From: Chaetomium olivaceum | Taxonomy: Eukaryota; Ascomycota; Sordariomycetes; Sordariales; Chaetomiaceae | Direction: 5' to 3' | Length of the DNA: 64,000 nucleotides | NCBI GenBank assembly: GCA_039881045.1 | Contig: JAYWVB010000002.1 | Span: 558,001-622,000, forward strand | In this document: positions 24,201 to 35,025 of the stretch, in pieces | How positions within the stretch are numbered: the stretch's first letter is position 1 | Layout: each line of letters opens with the position of its first letter | Made by a program: the position numbers and the translations under genes | Notes under the pieces: generated by a model | What the model saw: the letters and a program-made list of their open reading frames with translations, nothing else | The model's database searches: none | Told to the model about the DNA's origin: nothing

Positions 24201-24344
24201 CGGCTCTGGGATATGGAAACGGGTCAGCTACAGCGGACCCTCCAGGGCCATAGCAAGACAGTGTATTCGGTTGCCTTCTCCCCGGACTCAACAGTCCTTG
24301 CATCCGCATCAGGAGACTGCACTATCCGTCTCTGGGATGTGTAA
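21213..24344 (+). CDS. HET-coiled-coil-ankyrin-WD40 protein
   Basis: A single 1,043-codon ORF with no intron. The HET domain is of the HET-E/HET-D kind: AILSHTWG at 23-30, YVWIDTCCIDK at 70-80, RGWTLQELLAP at 131-141 and DLAYCLIGIFDV at 203-214. Roughly residues 545-630 are a charged coiled coil. Three ankyrin-like repeats follow at about 659-752 (TPLRWAAENGYAEMVELLL and similar), and seven 42-residue WD40 repeats run from 755 to the C-terminus. The last repeat stops at LWDV, so it would form one full propeller. Fungal HET-WD receptors normally carry a NACHT nucleotide-binding domain between these parts. Here no Walker A or B is seen and the coiled coil plus ankyrins take that place. A role in allorecognition or defence is inferred from the architecture. 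Confidence 0.9.
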   Translation: MRLIDVKTCKLAKFLDYETPPYAILSHTWGVDEEELDFDDVKEGRINKPGVGSVKFRGCCRQAAKEGLGYVWIDTCCIDKRNSTELTEAINSMFRWYQRASRCYAYLSDVSAGDEPGKPTSKFRTSRWFRRGWTLQELLAPEHLQFYNSEWGYLGTKGKLWKPIGDITSIPAGILLGKAKLHAASVAQRMSWAARRETTKKEDLAYCLIGIFDVTMPLIYGDGGDKAFSLLQEQIIKTTRDDSILAWGLGTKESHTDDPDQATAGGILATAPSDFADSGHIVCRRQSNTPPASLEISGGNSLRMYLPTFTPSGSAGGLLGLLNCGPQRDRHQAVCIPLVKTASGASDEYFRPRGCHAVLQPIPGSGVSTRSIRTRKDWQSEKSSDASRQHWLFDYSTFEELEVNLTLVDVNPQSCWDSIDDIISTPAPSDGATQRTLARIRHDEGESPDFVMLLEYEQQVPPTEPRCHVMVCSRNTSLEELAGKLQYVAQKASGSTSASNGLLHLHVILPELDMEPPTFTIKLEALPHPPDVTVDITEELQMLDLKSELVGICKAKGESVAEKEGLDRKLRDTNKQLERTKRAREMVEVELRKLEEKKKELAEEENSEVEEIRLLRERKAAVEEQQEQASARWSNALKRWDELCHADCDKASHESVARWTPLRWAAENGYAEMVELLLSEGADVAVADKDGWTPLIAASSKGHLDVVRLLLGKGADVNLKDETARTAISYAAEGGYRTIVQLLLKNDAIGMWRLRRTLEGHSNGVHSVTISPDSTVLASASLDYTIRLWDIKTGQLQRTLEGHSHMVYSIAISPNSTVLASASEDCTIRLWDMETGQLRRTLQGHRAGVYSVTISPDSTVLASASADCTIRLWDMETGQLRRILEGHSYLVYSVVISPNSTVLASASADCTIRLWDMETGQLRRTIRGHSKEVYSVAISPNSTILASASADCIIRLWDIETGQPQRTLEGHSEGVYLVTISPNSMVLASASIDRTIRLWDMETGQLQRTLQGHSKTVYSVAFSPDSTVLASASGDCTIRLWDV
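23478..24341 (+). repeat. Seven high-identity WD40 repeats (126-nt unit)
   Basis: The unit is 42 codons, and long stretches are nearly identical between units at the nucleotide level (CTCGCATCCGCATCAG recurs). Variation concentrates at the residues just after the GH dipeptide and just before the SP dipeptide. The last unit is truncated by the stop codon. Confidence 0.93.
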
Positions 24345-24769
24345 TCGGCCTCTTTAAGTTCTGGAGCTGGCCGCCTTACCGGGTTGAAAATAGTGTGCTC
24401 CAACGGGCGCTTCGGAGGAGGGTCGCAAACGCGTCTGGTAGGCTAAAGCAGGATCTGCAACGCGTCGCGGGAACTCGGCTACAAAAGGCGACAGGAGGTT
24501 CACACCAGAGGACAGATGGGAAACGGCGCTGAGAAACGGAGTGGTGAAACTGAGCATGAACGCGTTCCCAACCGTTCAATCATCAGAAACCGTTCCGATA
24601 TGTAACCCAGGCCCTACTAATCGGCAATCTGATCCAAACTGAAAGTGACAGCTCTTGGTTCAGATCCACGTTTTCGTTGTTGTTCCAGGGGGTTCTTCTT
24701 CTCAGACAGACCAGTTCTGGACACTTTTGAGCAGCCCGAGAACATTTGTAGACAAAACCTCATATAGGT
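24345..24769. other. Intergenic, nothing recognised
   Basis: The 3' flank of the WD40 gene; no coding signal. Confidence 0.4.
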
Positions 24770-24891
24770 GGTGCGCGAAAGGCCGACATACGTCCCCTTG
24801 CAACACAGGGAAGCCGACATGGCCCGAATTTAAGTACCAGACTGTACAGTATCATTATCTTGAAGACCCGGACAGGCAAACACTCGGCCCG

Positions 24892-25781
24892 TCACATCAA
24901 AGCAACTCCCCCAACCAAAGCCACTCCCGCAAGCATCGCATTAACCCGTCCTGTTGCCCTTGCCCCGCCACCGTTCCAAGACGTCGTGGTGGTAGTGGTG
25001 GGGATTGGAAGGTTTTCAAAGCCTGCCGTGATGGTTTGCAGGGAGGCTATGTGCCGCGACGTCCGTAAAAGAAGTCAATATGCTCGCGCTCTCGATCCTG
25101 GTTGAATGGTCCCAAAAACTTCTGTGATCGCTTGCCATGGAAGTCCGGAACCAGAAGTCGCTTGTCGTATTGCCTGCACAGAATGCTGAGGTTGACCCGT
25201 GTATCTCACAGGTTGCTGTTCCTCTTCTGTTGCATCGAAACACGACGTGAGCCACATAGCCTTGTGTGGGGGGGTAGCATGGGAACAACAAAGAGGGCTC
25301 CTTACACGTTGATATTCGTAGTCTGGATCGTCATCATTCTCGATCTGTTAATTGTTGTATATCCTACATCCCAAAAGATCGACTTTCGACGTATGTCTAA
25401 CATCATCTCGGTAGGGTTGATGGTCACGCTTACCCCCCCAAGGAAGTTGCATGGGTGGGATGGGGGTTCAAACTCCATCATGGTGCGTGAAGAGCAGGTG
25501 ACCCAATATTCGGTCTGTGACCGACTAATGTCGACACGCATGACAGAGGCATGAATTCCAGGAGTAGGACCCCATCCGGTTGGATCGAGGGCAAAGATCT
25601 TGAATATACTGGTTGTAAAGGGCGTGGGTGCTGCCGGTAAGACGTTGGCGGTAGATGGCGTCGTTACTGTCGGTAAGAAGGTGCGTGTTGCTACTAGTAT
25701 TGCCGAGACTTCGGGATCCCGGTTTCTTGTTGGGAGAATGAGGTTAAGAAGGGTTAGAAACAAGTGGATAATGTACCCCAT
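24892..25781 (-). CDS. Small secreted, probably GPI-anchored protein, copy A (frameshifted)
   Basis: Exons are 25781-25306 and 25226-24892 with a 79-nt phase-2 intron. The N-terminus MGYIIHLFLTLLNLILP is a likely signal sequence. Then come a Ser/Thr-rich spacer and a Cys-containing domain (HPCNFLGG; TATCEIHGSTSAFC). The C-terminus ends in a hydrophobic GPI-type tail (MLAGVALVGGVALM). It is a tandem paralogue of the gene at 26240-27163. Relative to that copy there is one extra A in an A-run at about 25035-25037, which puts the tail in another frame. The summed exon length is 811 nt, exactly one base over a multiple of three. No named family is recognised and the function is unknown. Confidence 0.7.
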
Positions 25782-26239
25782 GGCTCCTGAACGGCAGAGT
25801 TTGGTTGCGGGGATGTGTGTTGTAGGGTGAATGATGGCTGGGTAGAGGGGCTTTAGTCATTTGGTGCATCTGATAGATCTTGAGTTATGCGGCCGAAAGA
25901 CGAGTTGATTTTCTCACAGACAAGACACATTGATGTGATGAGTTTGATGTTGTTTCTGGGCCCCTATTTCCTCAAAACCTATGCGGCACAGCCCCTAAAT
26001 TACCCCTCTTTCCCGCCACGTCTGACTGCTCAAGTTTGTGTTCTTTAGTGATCAAGTGGGCATATACGCTTGGCAATGGCCTTGATGATGCAGAGCCCCA
26101 TATAGGTAGTACGTGAGAGAGGCTGACATACGAAACCCCCTTGCAATGATCGCAATGAGGCCGAGTTGGTCCGAATCTAGTATCCAGACTGTATCATTAT
26201 CATCCAGACTCGGGCAGCAAACACTCGGCCCGAGTCACA

Positions 26240-27163
26240 TCAAAGCAACACCCCTGCTAAAGCCATTGCCCCCGCAACTATCGCATAAGTCTGCCCAGTT
26301 TTCCTCTCCCCGCCATCATTCGAGGACGTTGTGACGGTGTCGGGGGCTGACGTGCTGGCGATTGGGTACGTGAAGCTCGTGGTTGGATACCATCCCGTGA
26401 AGGTCACAGGTACCATATGTGCCGCGACATCCACAATGGTCATCGATATAGTCGATACCTTGACAATGGTTACATCATTGCCCCGGCTTCCGCCCCGTTC
26501 GTCGATCACGGTTGTACCCAAGCATATGGTGCTTGTCATGTGGCCTGTACAAAAGGCCGAAGTTGATCCATAAATGTCACAGGTTGCTGTTGCGTCTCTA
26601 TTGCATTACGGAGTAAGTTATCCAGTCTGGGTGTACAGGGCTTGTATGAGAATAAGGCATGGGTGATCTTCTTACATAGACCAGCTTGTGTGCTCAACAG
26701 CACCCATGCTCGTCCCGTTGATGGTGGTCGGTTTTGCAAGATGGTATCCCAAGTTTCGATCCATGTCTAACGTCATCCCGGTGGGGTTCACGGTCACCAC
26801 CGCCCCATCAAGATAATTACATGGGGCGTGTAAGTAAGGGAAGAAGCGTTCTGGACATTTAATATGATACTGGGTCTGTGGTCGATCCCGGTGGACACGT
26901 ATGACGGCGCCTTGTATTGCAGGTTCAGGGCCTGGATCTGTTTGAGTTTCGATGGCGAATATGTTGATTATGGTAGAGGACTTGGACATCGAGGTTGATG
27001 ATCTGGGGGAGGTAGAGGATTTGGAGGTGAAGGCGGAGGACGTGTCGTTGGAGGTGGCGGTGGAGGTGGATGATATTGCCACTGCTGGCACCTTGATATC
27101 CCAGTCCGTTATTGGAATGATGAAGTTAAGGAGCGCGAGAAAAAAGTGGATAATGTAGCCCAT
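26240..27163 (-). CDS. Small secreted, probably GPI-anchored protein, copy B
   Basis: Exons 27163-26676 and 26597-26240 are separated by a 78-nt phase-2 intron and give 281 aa. The signal-like N-terminus MGYIIHFFLALLNFIIP is followed by a Ser/Thr-rich stretch of about 35 residues that suits O-glycosylation. A domain with paired cysteines follows (IKCPERFFPYLHAPCNY; ATCDIYGSTSAFCTGHM), and then a C-terminal hydrophobic tail (TYAIVAGAMALAGVLL) typical of a GPI signal. The intron position and phase are the same as in its neighbour at 24892-25781, so this is a tandem duplication. The duplication also includes the flanks. No known domain is recognised. Confidence 0.72.
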
Positions 27164-27530
27164 GGTTCCTGGATGGTAGAGCGCCTGTTGTTGATCGTAC
27201 TTAGAGAATGATGGACAACTTAAGTGGAGGGCCTTTGACCACCACTTAGTGTATCAAGTAAGCTTAAGATGTGCAGGTGAAAGATTTATCATGGATGGGA
27301 GAAAGAATTCTTGATGTAGTGCTTGATGTGGTGACCTAAATGAGGCTTCTGTCTTGTTCAGGATGACTCCTAATCTCGAAATCGTTGAATACCTAGGTAG
27401 GTAGGTATTTCCTCAAAATATTTCGCGACACGGTCACACTCTCAAATTACCCCTCTTTCCGGGCCATGTCCGACTGGGCTGCTCGTTTTTGTTCATGAGG
27501 GATCAAGTGAGCATGTGCGCTTGGCAATGG

Positions 27531-29771
27531 CCTTCAACAAGCCGGAAGAGAGAAGCCGCCGCTCCGCCCTGTTTAGCCCAAGCCAGGAATGATTATTTGG
27601 GGGCTGGGTCCATGCAATTGAATTTGGCCCCCGAGTACAGATCTATAAGCATGTCAGGCAACGAATATGTACCTACGAATACCTGCACGACGTACTCTAC
27701 AGTATTATCATCGCAGATGTTGTGATCTGGCCCAAACCGGAACAGCTACAACCAGACTCTGGTCAACGGTGGTTACACCGGGACACGGACACACACCCTT
27801 CGGTCTCGGCGGCGAGCCGGGGCGGAACGGAGGGCGGTGGTTCGCGCGCCTGTGGAGTCGCCGAGACACGGACGACGAACTGAGTTCCTCTTCGACTGTG
27901 CGCAAATGTGAGACAGAATGTGAGAAGGTATCGGACCCCTCCTTGGCGGTGACGGGACGGCGAGATGACCTCCCGATTCGCTGCTAAAGCCCCGCGGAGA
28001 CCGGATCGCGAGTCAATGAAGGCAACGCCATTCACCAGAAATCTGGTTGACGAGCTCGGGCCTGTTCGGTTTCTCCATTTCGGGCGGCTCGATGGGCGAG
28101 AATTCCTTGGCGATGTCAACAGAACCCCCAAAACATGTGATTTGGTTGTTGGTCCATGCGTGCGGCACAGAAACAATATTTCCTCGATTGGTTCTGGTCT
28201 TTTGGTGGGGTTCCAATCGGGATGTGGCCCGCTTGGACCTGGGTTGAGCCCTGAGAGGCCCCAATTCGGGCCGGAAGGGAAGGTTCGTCCCCCGTCCTCC
28301 ACTCGAAGGAACAACCCAGGAAATTCATCATGAGAAGCAGGCATAACCCGACACGAAACGTTAAGCTACGGAAAACCACCGCCGCTAATTGTCGAAGAAA
28401 AGAAGGCAAATAACTACCTAAGGAAACTCACGCGAGTGCCGGACGGCCCCGACTCACATGGCGATGTCTTCAGGCGGTTGCTCTCCCCGAAGTCGATTCT
28501 CGTGCTTTCGATCGACTGTCGAGAGATGAGTCGGGTGTAACCAGGGAGAGCGGGATGTGGTCTCTCGTGAATTGTTCCAAAACTTGGGGCAGCGCTCACA
28601 CCTCGCCTCCGTGTGGAAAAATAGGTGGGATCGCGGATGCTGCCGACTCTCACGTGTCGCAAGCTTTCCCTCGCTTGCAAGTTCGGCTTGACTGGCGCCG
28701 CCAAGGGGAACGCCGAGAAAAGGGGCGCATGCCGCGGGCTCGAAGCATGTCACGATTCTTCCTCTTCCATCCTGTTGGTCATCTCAGACAGAGGGAGCGA
28801 TGTCACAACGCGAGAGCAGGCTTTGCTAGTGTAGGTTCAAGTGTGTTTAACCGCCCCACCAAGGCTGCTCGTTTGTCTCAGAAACACGGGATGGCCGTAG
28901 TTTCGGCAGCCACCGATTACACAACAGGAGCTCCGACGACTTTGCCATGTGTGCTCGGTTTCGCAGCCGTGATGCGTGGCATTCGCTAGGATGCTGTCCG
29001 CCACGAGGCAACTGTTTTGCGAGAACCAGCCCGGCGGGACAGCAAAAAGAAAAGGAACACACGAGAAAAGGAAACACGGTTGCCGGTGGGGCATTTCTGT
29101 CGGCTCGCATAGCCGATCAATCAATCGGCTCGATTGGGACATAAACGACTCGGTGAATCCTTCAGGGCCTGAAGAATGCAACCACACGCGGGCTTTCAAC
29201 GAGGCAATCATGCAGCCAGGGGTATCATTTTCTGGCTCCGGCATGAACGGGTCGAAGGGGTGGGCCACAATCGAGAACTCTGGCCTCGATTTTGTCCGGC
29301 CTGAGCACTGATGAAACACTGAAATGGGCAGGTAAGAATACTGTGATCAGACGGGCAAACAGCTCCAGGAGAGAAGGGACAGTGCGCTGTGACATGGCTC
29401 TTATGCAGTACGACACCGGTACCAAAAGCTGCGGGCTTGGATTTGGTGGTGGACTCTGCGGGATCTGGATGCAGTCGACATTCTGGGGTTGACCCCTGAA
29501 AACCCGCGTTTTCGGCTGCGTGCAGGATCTGGCGACGCGGGAAAGCTTGATAAAAGAAGCAAGACCCCTCCGGGCTGCCATGTACAATGGGATGCCTTTC
29601 CCTGTTCTGCAAATCGTCGAATTCGACCCTCTCCCCAGCCCCGAATTGTCCGCGGAACCCCAAAGTTGGGACCCCCCATGAGGGACCCCGACTCGACGAT
29701 CGTCGATCGAGCCCACCACCCCAGGGCCGCCATCCGCTGACTGGCGGAGTGGCGGGAGATCTGCAACCAAG
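27531..29771. other. Intergenic, about 2.2 kb, no gene recognised
   Basis: ORFs of up to about 220 codons occur on both strands, but they overlap one another, have no domain and no plausible splicing. The right end should contain the promoter of the receptor-like gene. Confidence 0.5.
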
Positions 29772-31291
29772 ATGTCCATGGCAGGGACTCCTGGCGGTCC
29801 GAAGACGGAAATCGACCCCGTCCGGGCCGCCGAGAGCAACACGGCGATGATTTTGGGTGTCTTGACGGTATTCCATGTCATCGCCCTCGCCTTTGTGGCT
29901 CTCCGGGTCTACGCCAGAGCCGTTGTTATCAAGACGTTTGGCAAGGATGATATTTGTATGGTGTTATCTGCAGTACGTTTCCGTCCCGGCGACAGGGCAG
30001 GGGGGATGGCCCGGTGCTAACCATGGTGCAACAGCTATGTGCGATAGGAGGATGGAGCGTGTTCATCATACAAGCCCACCACGGCTTGGGAAAGCACCAG
30101 GAGACCATCTTGCAGGAGGATATGATAGTCTTTCAGCATGCTGGCTTCTGGCAGTCCATCATCTCGGCCACCTGGGCGCTGGGATTCTTGAAAGTGTCCA
30201 TCGGCTTCAACTTACTGAGGCTTAGCTCGGGCGGATGGTATCGCTGGAGTCTCTGGGCAACAATAGGTATTTTCCCCCCTTTGGTCCTCCATGTTCGGCG
30301 TTGAGAGTTGGAAAACTGACTCCGGGATCTAGTGATTGTCTGCTGCTACACGTTTATGGGCATGATGACCTTTTTGCTTTACTGCCAGCCCATGGAGGGC
30401 TACTGGAATCCCAACGTCAAGCCCAACTGCTACCCCATCCCGTTGTTTGTCACCTTTGCGCTGGTCAACACGGGGTTCAACATCTTCACCGATGTGCTCT
30501 TTGCCACCTTCCCGATTCCTATTATCTGGACGTTGAAGATGAAGCGGAAGTTGAAGGTATACTTGATCGTCATCTTGAGCTTGGGATATTTGTAGGTTCA
30601 TGTCCAGTCCTATCCCGTTGCCTTCTTCCCTAATACTTTGCTAGTGCCGTGGCAATGGGTATCGTCAAGTCGGTCTACCAAATCGCCTTCGCCAGGATGC
30701 CGGACAAAACGTTCAACCAGAGCATCCAGTTTTGGGGATTGTAAGTCATGCGGTGTCCTCTTGCCCCAGTCCAACACTAACTCCACCCCCTCCACCAGCC
30801 TCCAACTCCAACTCGGCATCATTGCCGCCTGCGCAACCTCGCTCAAGCCCCTCTTCAGCCGCATCCTCAAGCTCAACACCACCGACCGCTACTACGGCAC
30901 CCCCGGCGCGCGGTACGGCTACGGCTCGCGCTCCAACCGATTAACAGGCGCCCGTGGAGGAGGTGGCTACGGGGCAGGCACAGGCAACCGCACCAACAAC
31001 ACCGGGACGGGGACGGACAACACGGATAAGCAAGAATACGAGCTGGAGACGGCGGCGCGCGGGTCGGCCGACGACGGGAACCTGTCCAACGGCAAGGGCG
31101 AGACGTACAGCACGGCCACGAGTTTTTACAAGCACGGCTCGGCCGAGGGGTCGGGCAGTGAGGAGATGATACTGGGTGTGCCCCCGGGTACGGTGCGCCT
31201 CACGCCGCCGCCACATGCGACGACGATTAGTGCGGAGGCCGCGGCGAGGGGGATTGTCAGGACGACGGAGGTGCGTGTTTCTGTGAAGTAA
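29772..31291 (+). CDS. PTH11-like integral membrane protein (fungal rhodopsin-type fold)
   Basis: Five exons (29772-29972, 30035-30266, 30333-30591, 30645-30740, 30799-31291) with four introns of 53-66 nt and consistent phases give 426 aa. Seven hydrophobic segments are visible, for example MILGVLTVFHVIALAFVALRVYAR. Family landmarks include KDDICMVLSA, the loop C-Q-P-M-E-GYWNP, and a GIVKSVYQ segment. The C-terminal tail is about 150 residues, Gly/Ser/Thr-rich and presumably cytosolic. Members of this large ascomycete family are thought to be G-protein-coupled or sensor-like plasma membrane proteins; PTH11 itself is needed for surface sensing in Magnaporthe. There is no CFEM domain. No frameshift was seen. 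Confidence 0.88.
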
Positions 31292-32736
31292 CTAGTTCCA
31301 CAGGGTGTCTCGCGTTTTGGGGGGGAATGCAATTTGAATTTCAGCAAGCTGTTCGTAACGAACGAGACGTGAGCAGTGAGCAGCGCGGCCAGCGTGTTGT
31401 TGATGTTGTTGTGATGAGAGCCCGGGTTATTCCCTGACTTCCCTGACGGGCATCCTCTTCGCCGTTGCATTGGTGCTCCGCCCGCAAATCCCCCGCGATG
31501 AACCGGCGTCTTGGCCGTCAATCTCTCTCGAAGGGTTCCCAGTCCGCGGACCAGGTCTTCGATTTCCGTTAGTGGACACGAGCGAAGACGAACAATTGAC
31601 GATATCGAACCATGACAATTCCAACCGCGGAGGTTTGCTTACTCGAGTCTGCTCCGACGGCCTGGGTGTCGTGTTTTTCTCTGCATCACAAGCGTCTGCA
31701 CTAATGCAGCACTGGCCGGGGTTTTATTGCACGGTTGCACCTTCGCGCACCTGCCCGGCGCAGTCAACCTGGAAGTTCTCTTTCAGGTTCCGGGACGCGA
31801 AGTCGAGACGGGCCAGAACAGCCGGCAAGTCCTCCAATACCACAGGAAAACGGGGTCGAAACATCACAAGTCTCCTGTGTTACTGTTGTACTGTGTAGGC
31901 ACCGACCCCGCCCGGTTGGGAGAGTGCATGAAAAGAAGAGAACCATCTCCTTCCTGGACGAGACAATCTGGAAATGGAACAACGGGCCACGATCCCAAGT
32001 GGGGTGAAAGCCCGCGTTCCATTCCACTGAATCCAGCAATCCTCGGCTGGCGGCACAAAGCGGGCCCTAAAGTGGCTCTCCGGGGCAGGGGCGACAAACC
32101 CCTGGGCTCCATCGGTGGCCAGTGGCCGAATTGCAGGGAAGAGCAGACCTGGAGCAACCTGGAAGCAGGGCCATTTGTTGGTTGGATTTGGGAATTCTTG
32201 GGGCTTTCAGGGCCTTCCCCCTTACCATCGAGCCATCCACTGCCATCTTCCAATGCCATCATCAGCCTGCAATTGAAATTCGTTGCAACCAACAACCCGC
32301 GGCGACCCCACGTCCACGACGGGCTAGAATCAATAGCCAAGTCGCAATGCAATGCAATGCGAATGAGGCTCGGCAACCGAGACCATGCTATTTGAGCGCT
32401 TCGGCAGATGATATCCGCCAGGGGAAGACATTATTGTTGCACGAGTTGGTTACTTCCCGCTTGTTCCATCCAGTACCAGTTAGATCCATCCCGGCCATCC
32501 AAGTGATTCCAGCCCATCCAGTCGGCTGCTCTCGGATGTTCGGGGCCTTTCCCACGTGGTGGCGCGGTGAATAAGACTGCGACCATGCCTTCATCCCAGG
32601 AACCGAACTTCGTGAACACCTCACCTTTCATTCACGGTCGTTCTTATTATCAGACCCTAGCAGTCGGTTGACTGCGTCCGTTCTTTTCCCTTCGAGGCTG
32701 CCCCCACGTTCCCGACTTGGACTCCAATACAAAACC
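31292..32736. other. Intergenic, about 1.4 kb, no gene recognised
   Basis: Overlapping ORFs of up to 222 codons on opposite strands have no domain signature. The right end should contain the promoter of the FAD oxidoreductase gene. Confidence 0.45.
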
Positions 32737-34234
32737 ATGGCTTTCACTCTGAGACTCGCCGGTGGTCTGCTCGCCGCTGCCACTGCCGTCTCGGCCACCT
32801 GGCTCCCGGATATTGTCACCAGGGACGTCGCCATCATCGGTGGTGGCGCCAGCGGTGCCTATGCCGCCATCCGGTTGAAGGAGGACTTCAAGAAGAGCAT
32901 CGTGCTCGTTGAGAAGGCCGACCACCTCGTAAATATTATCGCCGTAACCTAAGGTACTCTGAGACACATCCACTGACACTACCCCAGGGCGGCCATGTCT
33001 CGACCTACGACGACCCCAAGACGGGGACGCCGTTCGACTTTGGCGTGCAGAGCTTCAATGACTACGGCCCGGCCAAGGCCTTCTTCGAGCGCATGGGCGT
33101 GGCCGTCGGCGCCGCTCCCCGTGTTGCCCTGACTTCCAAGTACGCCGACTTCAGCTCGGGCGCCGCGGTCGAATTCACCCCTCCTGCCAACGAGGACCGC
33201 GTTGCTGCCCTCGGCCGCTTCCTCAACGCCACCGCCGCCTACGAGCAGTACTTCCTGCCGGGCTACTGGAACTTCCCGGCCCCCGGCAAGATCCCCGAGG
33301 ACCTGCTCCTGCCTTCGGCCAGTTCGTCGAGAAGTACCAGCTCCACGCCGCCGTCAACCAGGTCTTCCAGATCACCGGCATGGGCACCGGCGACATGATG
33401 AACGCCCTGACCCTCTACGTGCTGGGCGCCTTCGGGCAGCCCATGATCCGCGCCTTCCTCGGCCAGGGCGCCACCTTCACCCCGACCACCCGCCGCAACA
33501 TCGCCCTCTACGAGGCCATCCAGTCCCGCCTTGGCAGCGACGTCCTCCTCAACACCGTCGTCCAGTCCTCCCTCCGCACCTCCCTCGGCCACACCCTCTG
33601 GACCAAGTCCGCCTCGGGCAAGATCACCATCATCCTCGCGCGCCGCCTGCTCATGGCCATCGAGCCGACCCCGGCCAACATGGAGCCCTTTGGCCTGGAC
33701 CTCGTCGAGCAATCCACCTTCTCCAAGTTCCGCTACTCGTCCATCCACGCCGGCGTCGTCTCCCACCCGTCCCTCCCGCGCAACGTCTCCCTCGTCAACA
33801 CCCCGCGCGCCGCCAGCCCGGCCAACTACGTCGCCCTCCCCAAACCCAACTTCAACGTCCGCTTCGACTACCTCGGCGGCAACTCGGACCTGTTCCGCGT
33901 GCTGATGGTCGGCGACGAGGGCTTCACCAAGGAGAAGGCGCAGGCGCTTGTGCGCCAGGACTTTGCGCGCCTGGTGGCGCAGGGCACCGTGCAGCCCAAG
34001 ACGGCGGACCCGGCGGCCGAGCTGGAGTTCAGGGCGTGGGCGGACCATGGAGCCATGCATATGAATGTGCCGGCCAAGGAGCTCAAGAGCGGGTTTATCC
34101 AGAAGCTGTACGCGCTCCAGGGTCGCCGGGATACGTGGTGGACGGGCGGTGCGTTCAGCGTGCAGTTCCAGGCGATTCTGTGGGCGTTTGATGATATCCT
34201 GCTGCCTAAGATGTTTGAGAAGGGAGGGTGGTAA
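32737..34234 (+). CDS. Secreted FAD-dependent oxidoreductase
   Basis: Exons are 32737-32928 and 32988-34234, with a 59-nt intron (GTAAAT...CAG). The N-terminus is a clear signal peptide (MAFTLRLAGGLLAAATAVSA). It is followed by the dinucleotide-binding motif VAIIGGGASGAYAAIRLKE and an acidic end VLVEKADHL, marking an FAD Rossmann fold. The intron lies directly before GGHVSTYDDP. The rest resembles fungal amine-oxidase or beta-cyclopiazonate dehydrogenase-like flavoproteins; the substrate is unknown. One base is missing near 33312: the frame changes between IPEDLLLP and FGQFVEKYQLH, and the total length is one short of a multiple of three. Confidence 0.85.
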
Positions 34235-35025
34235 GTGGTTGAGCAAGGCCATGAGGGGGTTTGGAGATAAGGTTGGATGGTGTGGTGCAGTTGTAGTATG
34301 GTTGTGTATATATGTGGTATATGCCTGACAATGTAAACAAGTCATGCATATCATTTCTTGGCCGTCGTGCCTCCTAGAGGAGTTTATAGGTATAGACGAT
34401 AAGGTTAAGGTATGATAGACAAGTACTAGGGTATTACGATAATGTGCCCGATCGTATACTTTAGATAGGCGGCTCCGCATACCTCCCATAGCACTATACC
34501 ACAACGATGCTACCTCGCTAACGCCCTACCCTCCTGTAATGTTCTTAACCACAGCTCCCAAGCGTTTTACCAGTAGCACTACACTTCGTATATAGCGGTA
34601 CAAACCTACGGGCCAATACTACGTATAGATGGGTAGGTGCCGAGGGTCTGGTATGCTACGCGGTATCACGCCTCTGGCAGCGGAGCGTGGAATCTGTGGC
34701 GCCCGGCACGCCAGACCCTCGGCAGGCGCCTACTCGGCACCCCACCACAGCGCATATACTAACGAGCCGCGGTCCTTACCTGGCGGCATAGAATACGGGG
34801 TAAGCGGATGGTATACTATTCCTGAATTGGATCCTGTCCTTACGGTTTGCTGCCAGGTGGTCGATGATAACCTCAAAGATATGAGATACAGCTTCCTCGT
34901 CATTTTGCGTCTTTCTCGCTCGCATAATTCGTGTAAGGGCCAACGGTACTTCCTTTACCCCGCTTACACTAAGTGGCAGAAAGTTGGTGTAGGGGTTACC
35001 GGTTGTTGTGGCTCAGAAATACATA
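34235..35025. other. Intergenic with an imperfect inverted repeat
   Basis: Arms at 34633-34651 and 34711-34733 (GCCGAGGGTCTGG and its complement) could form a stem with a ~59-nt loop. The composition is more AT-rich than the neighbouring genes. No ORF of note was seen; it may be old transposon debris. Confidence 0.4.

Larger units (their letters stand above)
24770..27530 (-). repeat. Tandem segmental duplication, unit about 1.4 kb
   Basis: The two units carry the paralogous secreted-protein genes. Matching flanks include AAATTACCCCTCTTTCC near 25996 and 27451, ATCAAGTG...CGCTTGGCAATGGCCTT near 26050 and 27501, and CACTCGGCCCG near 24882 and 26223. Confidence 0.75.

Noticed and set aside
27763..28344. 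A 193-codon minus-strand ORF
   Set aside because: It has a random-looking composition with no signal peptide, domain or intron-supported extension.
29225..29881. A 218-codon minus-strand ORF before the PTH11-like gene
   Set aside because: It overlaps the receptor's first exon and another antisense frame, and has no recognisable motif.
33263..34504. A 413-codon minus-strand ORF
   Set aside because: It is antisense to the FAD oxidoreductase, in GC-rich DNA where long chance frames are common; it has no domain.
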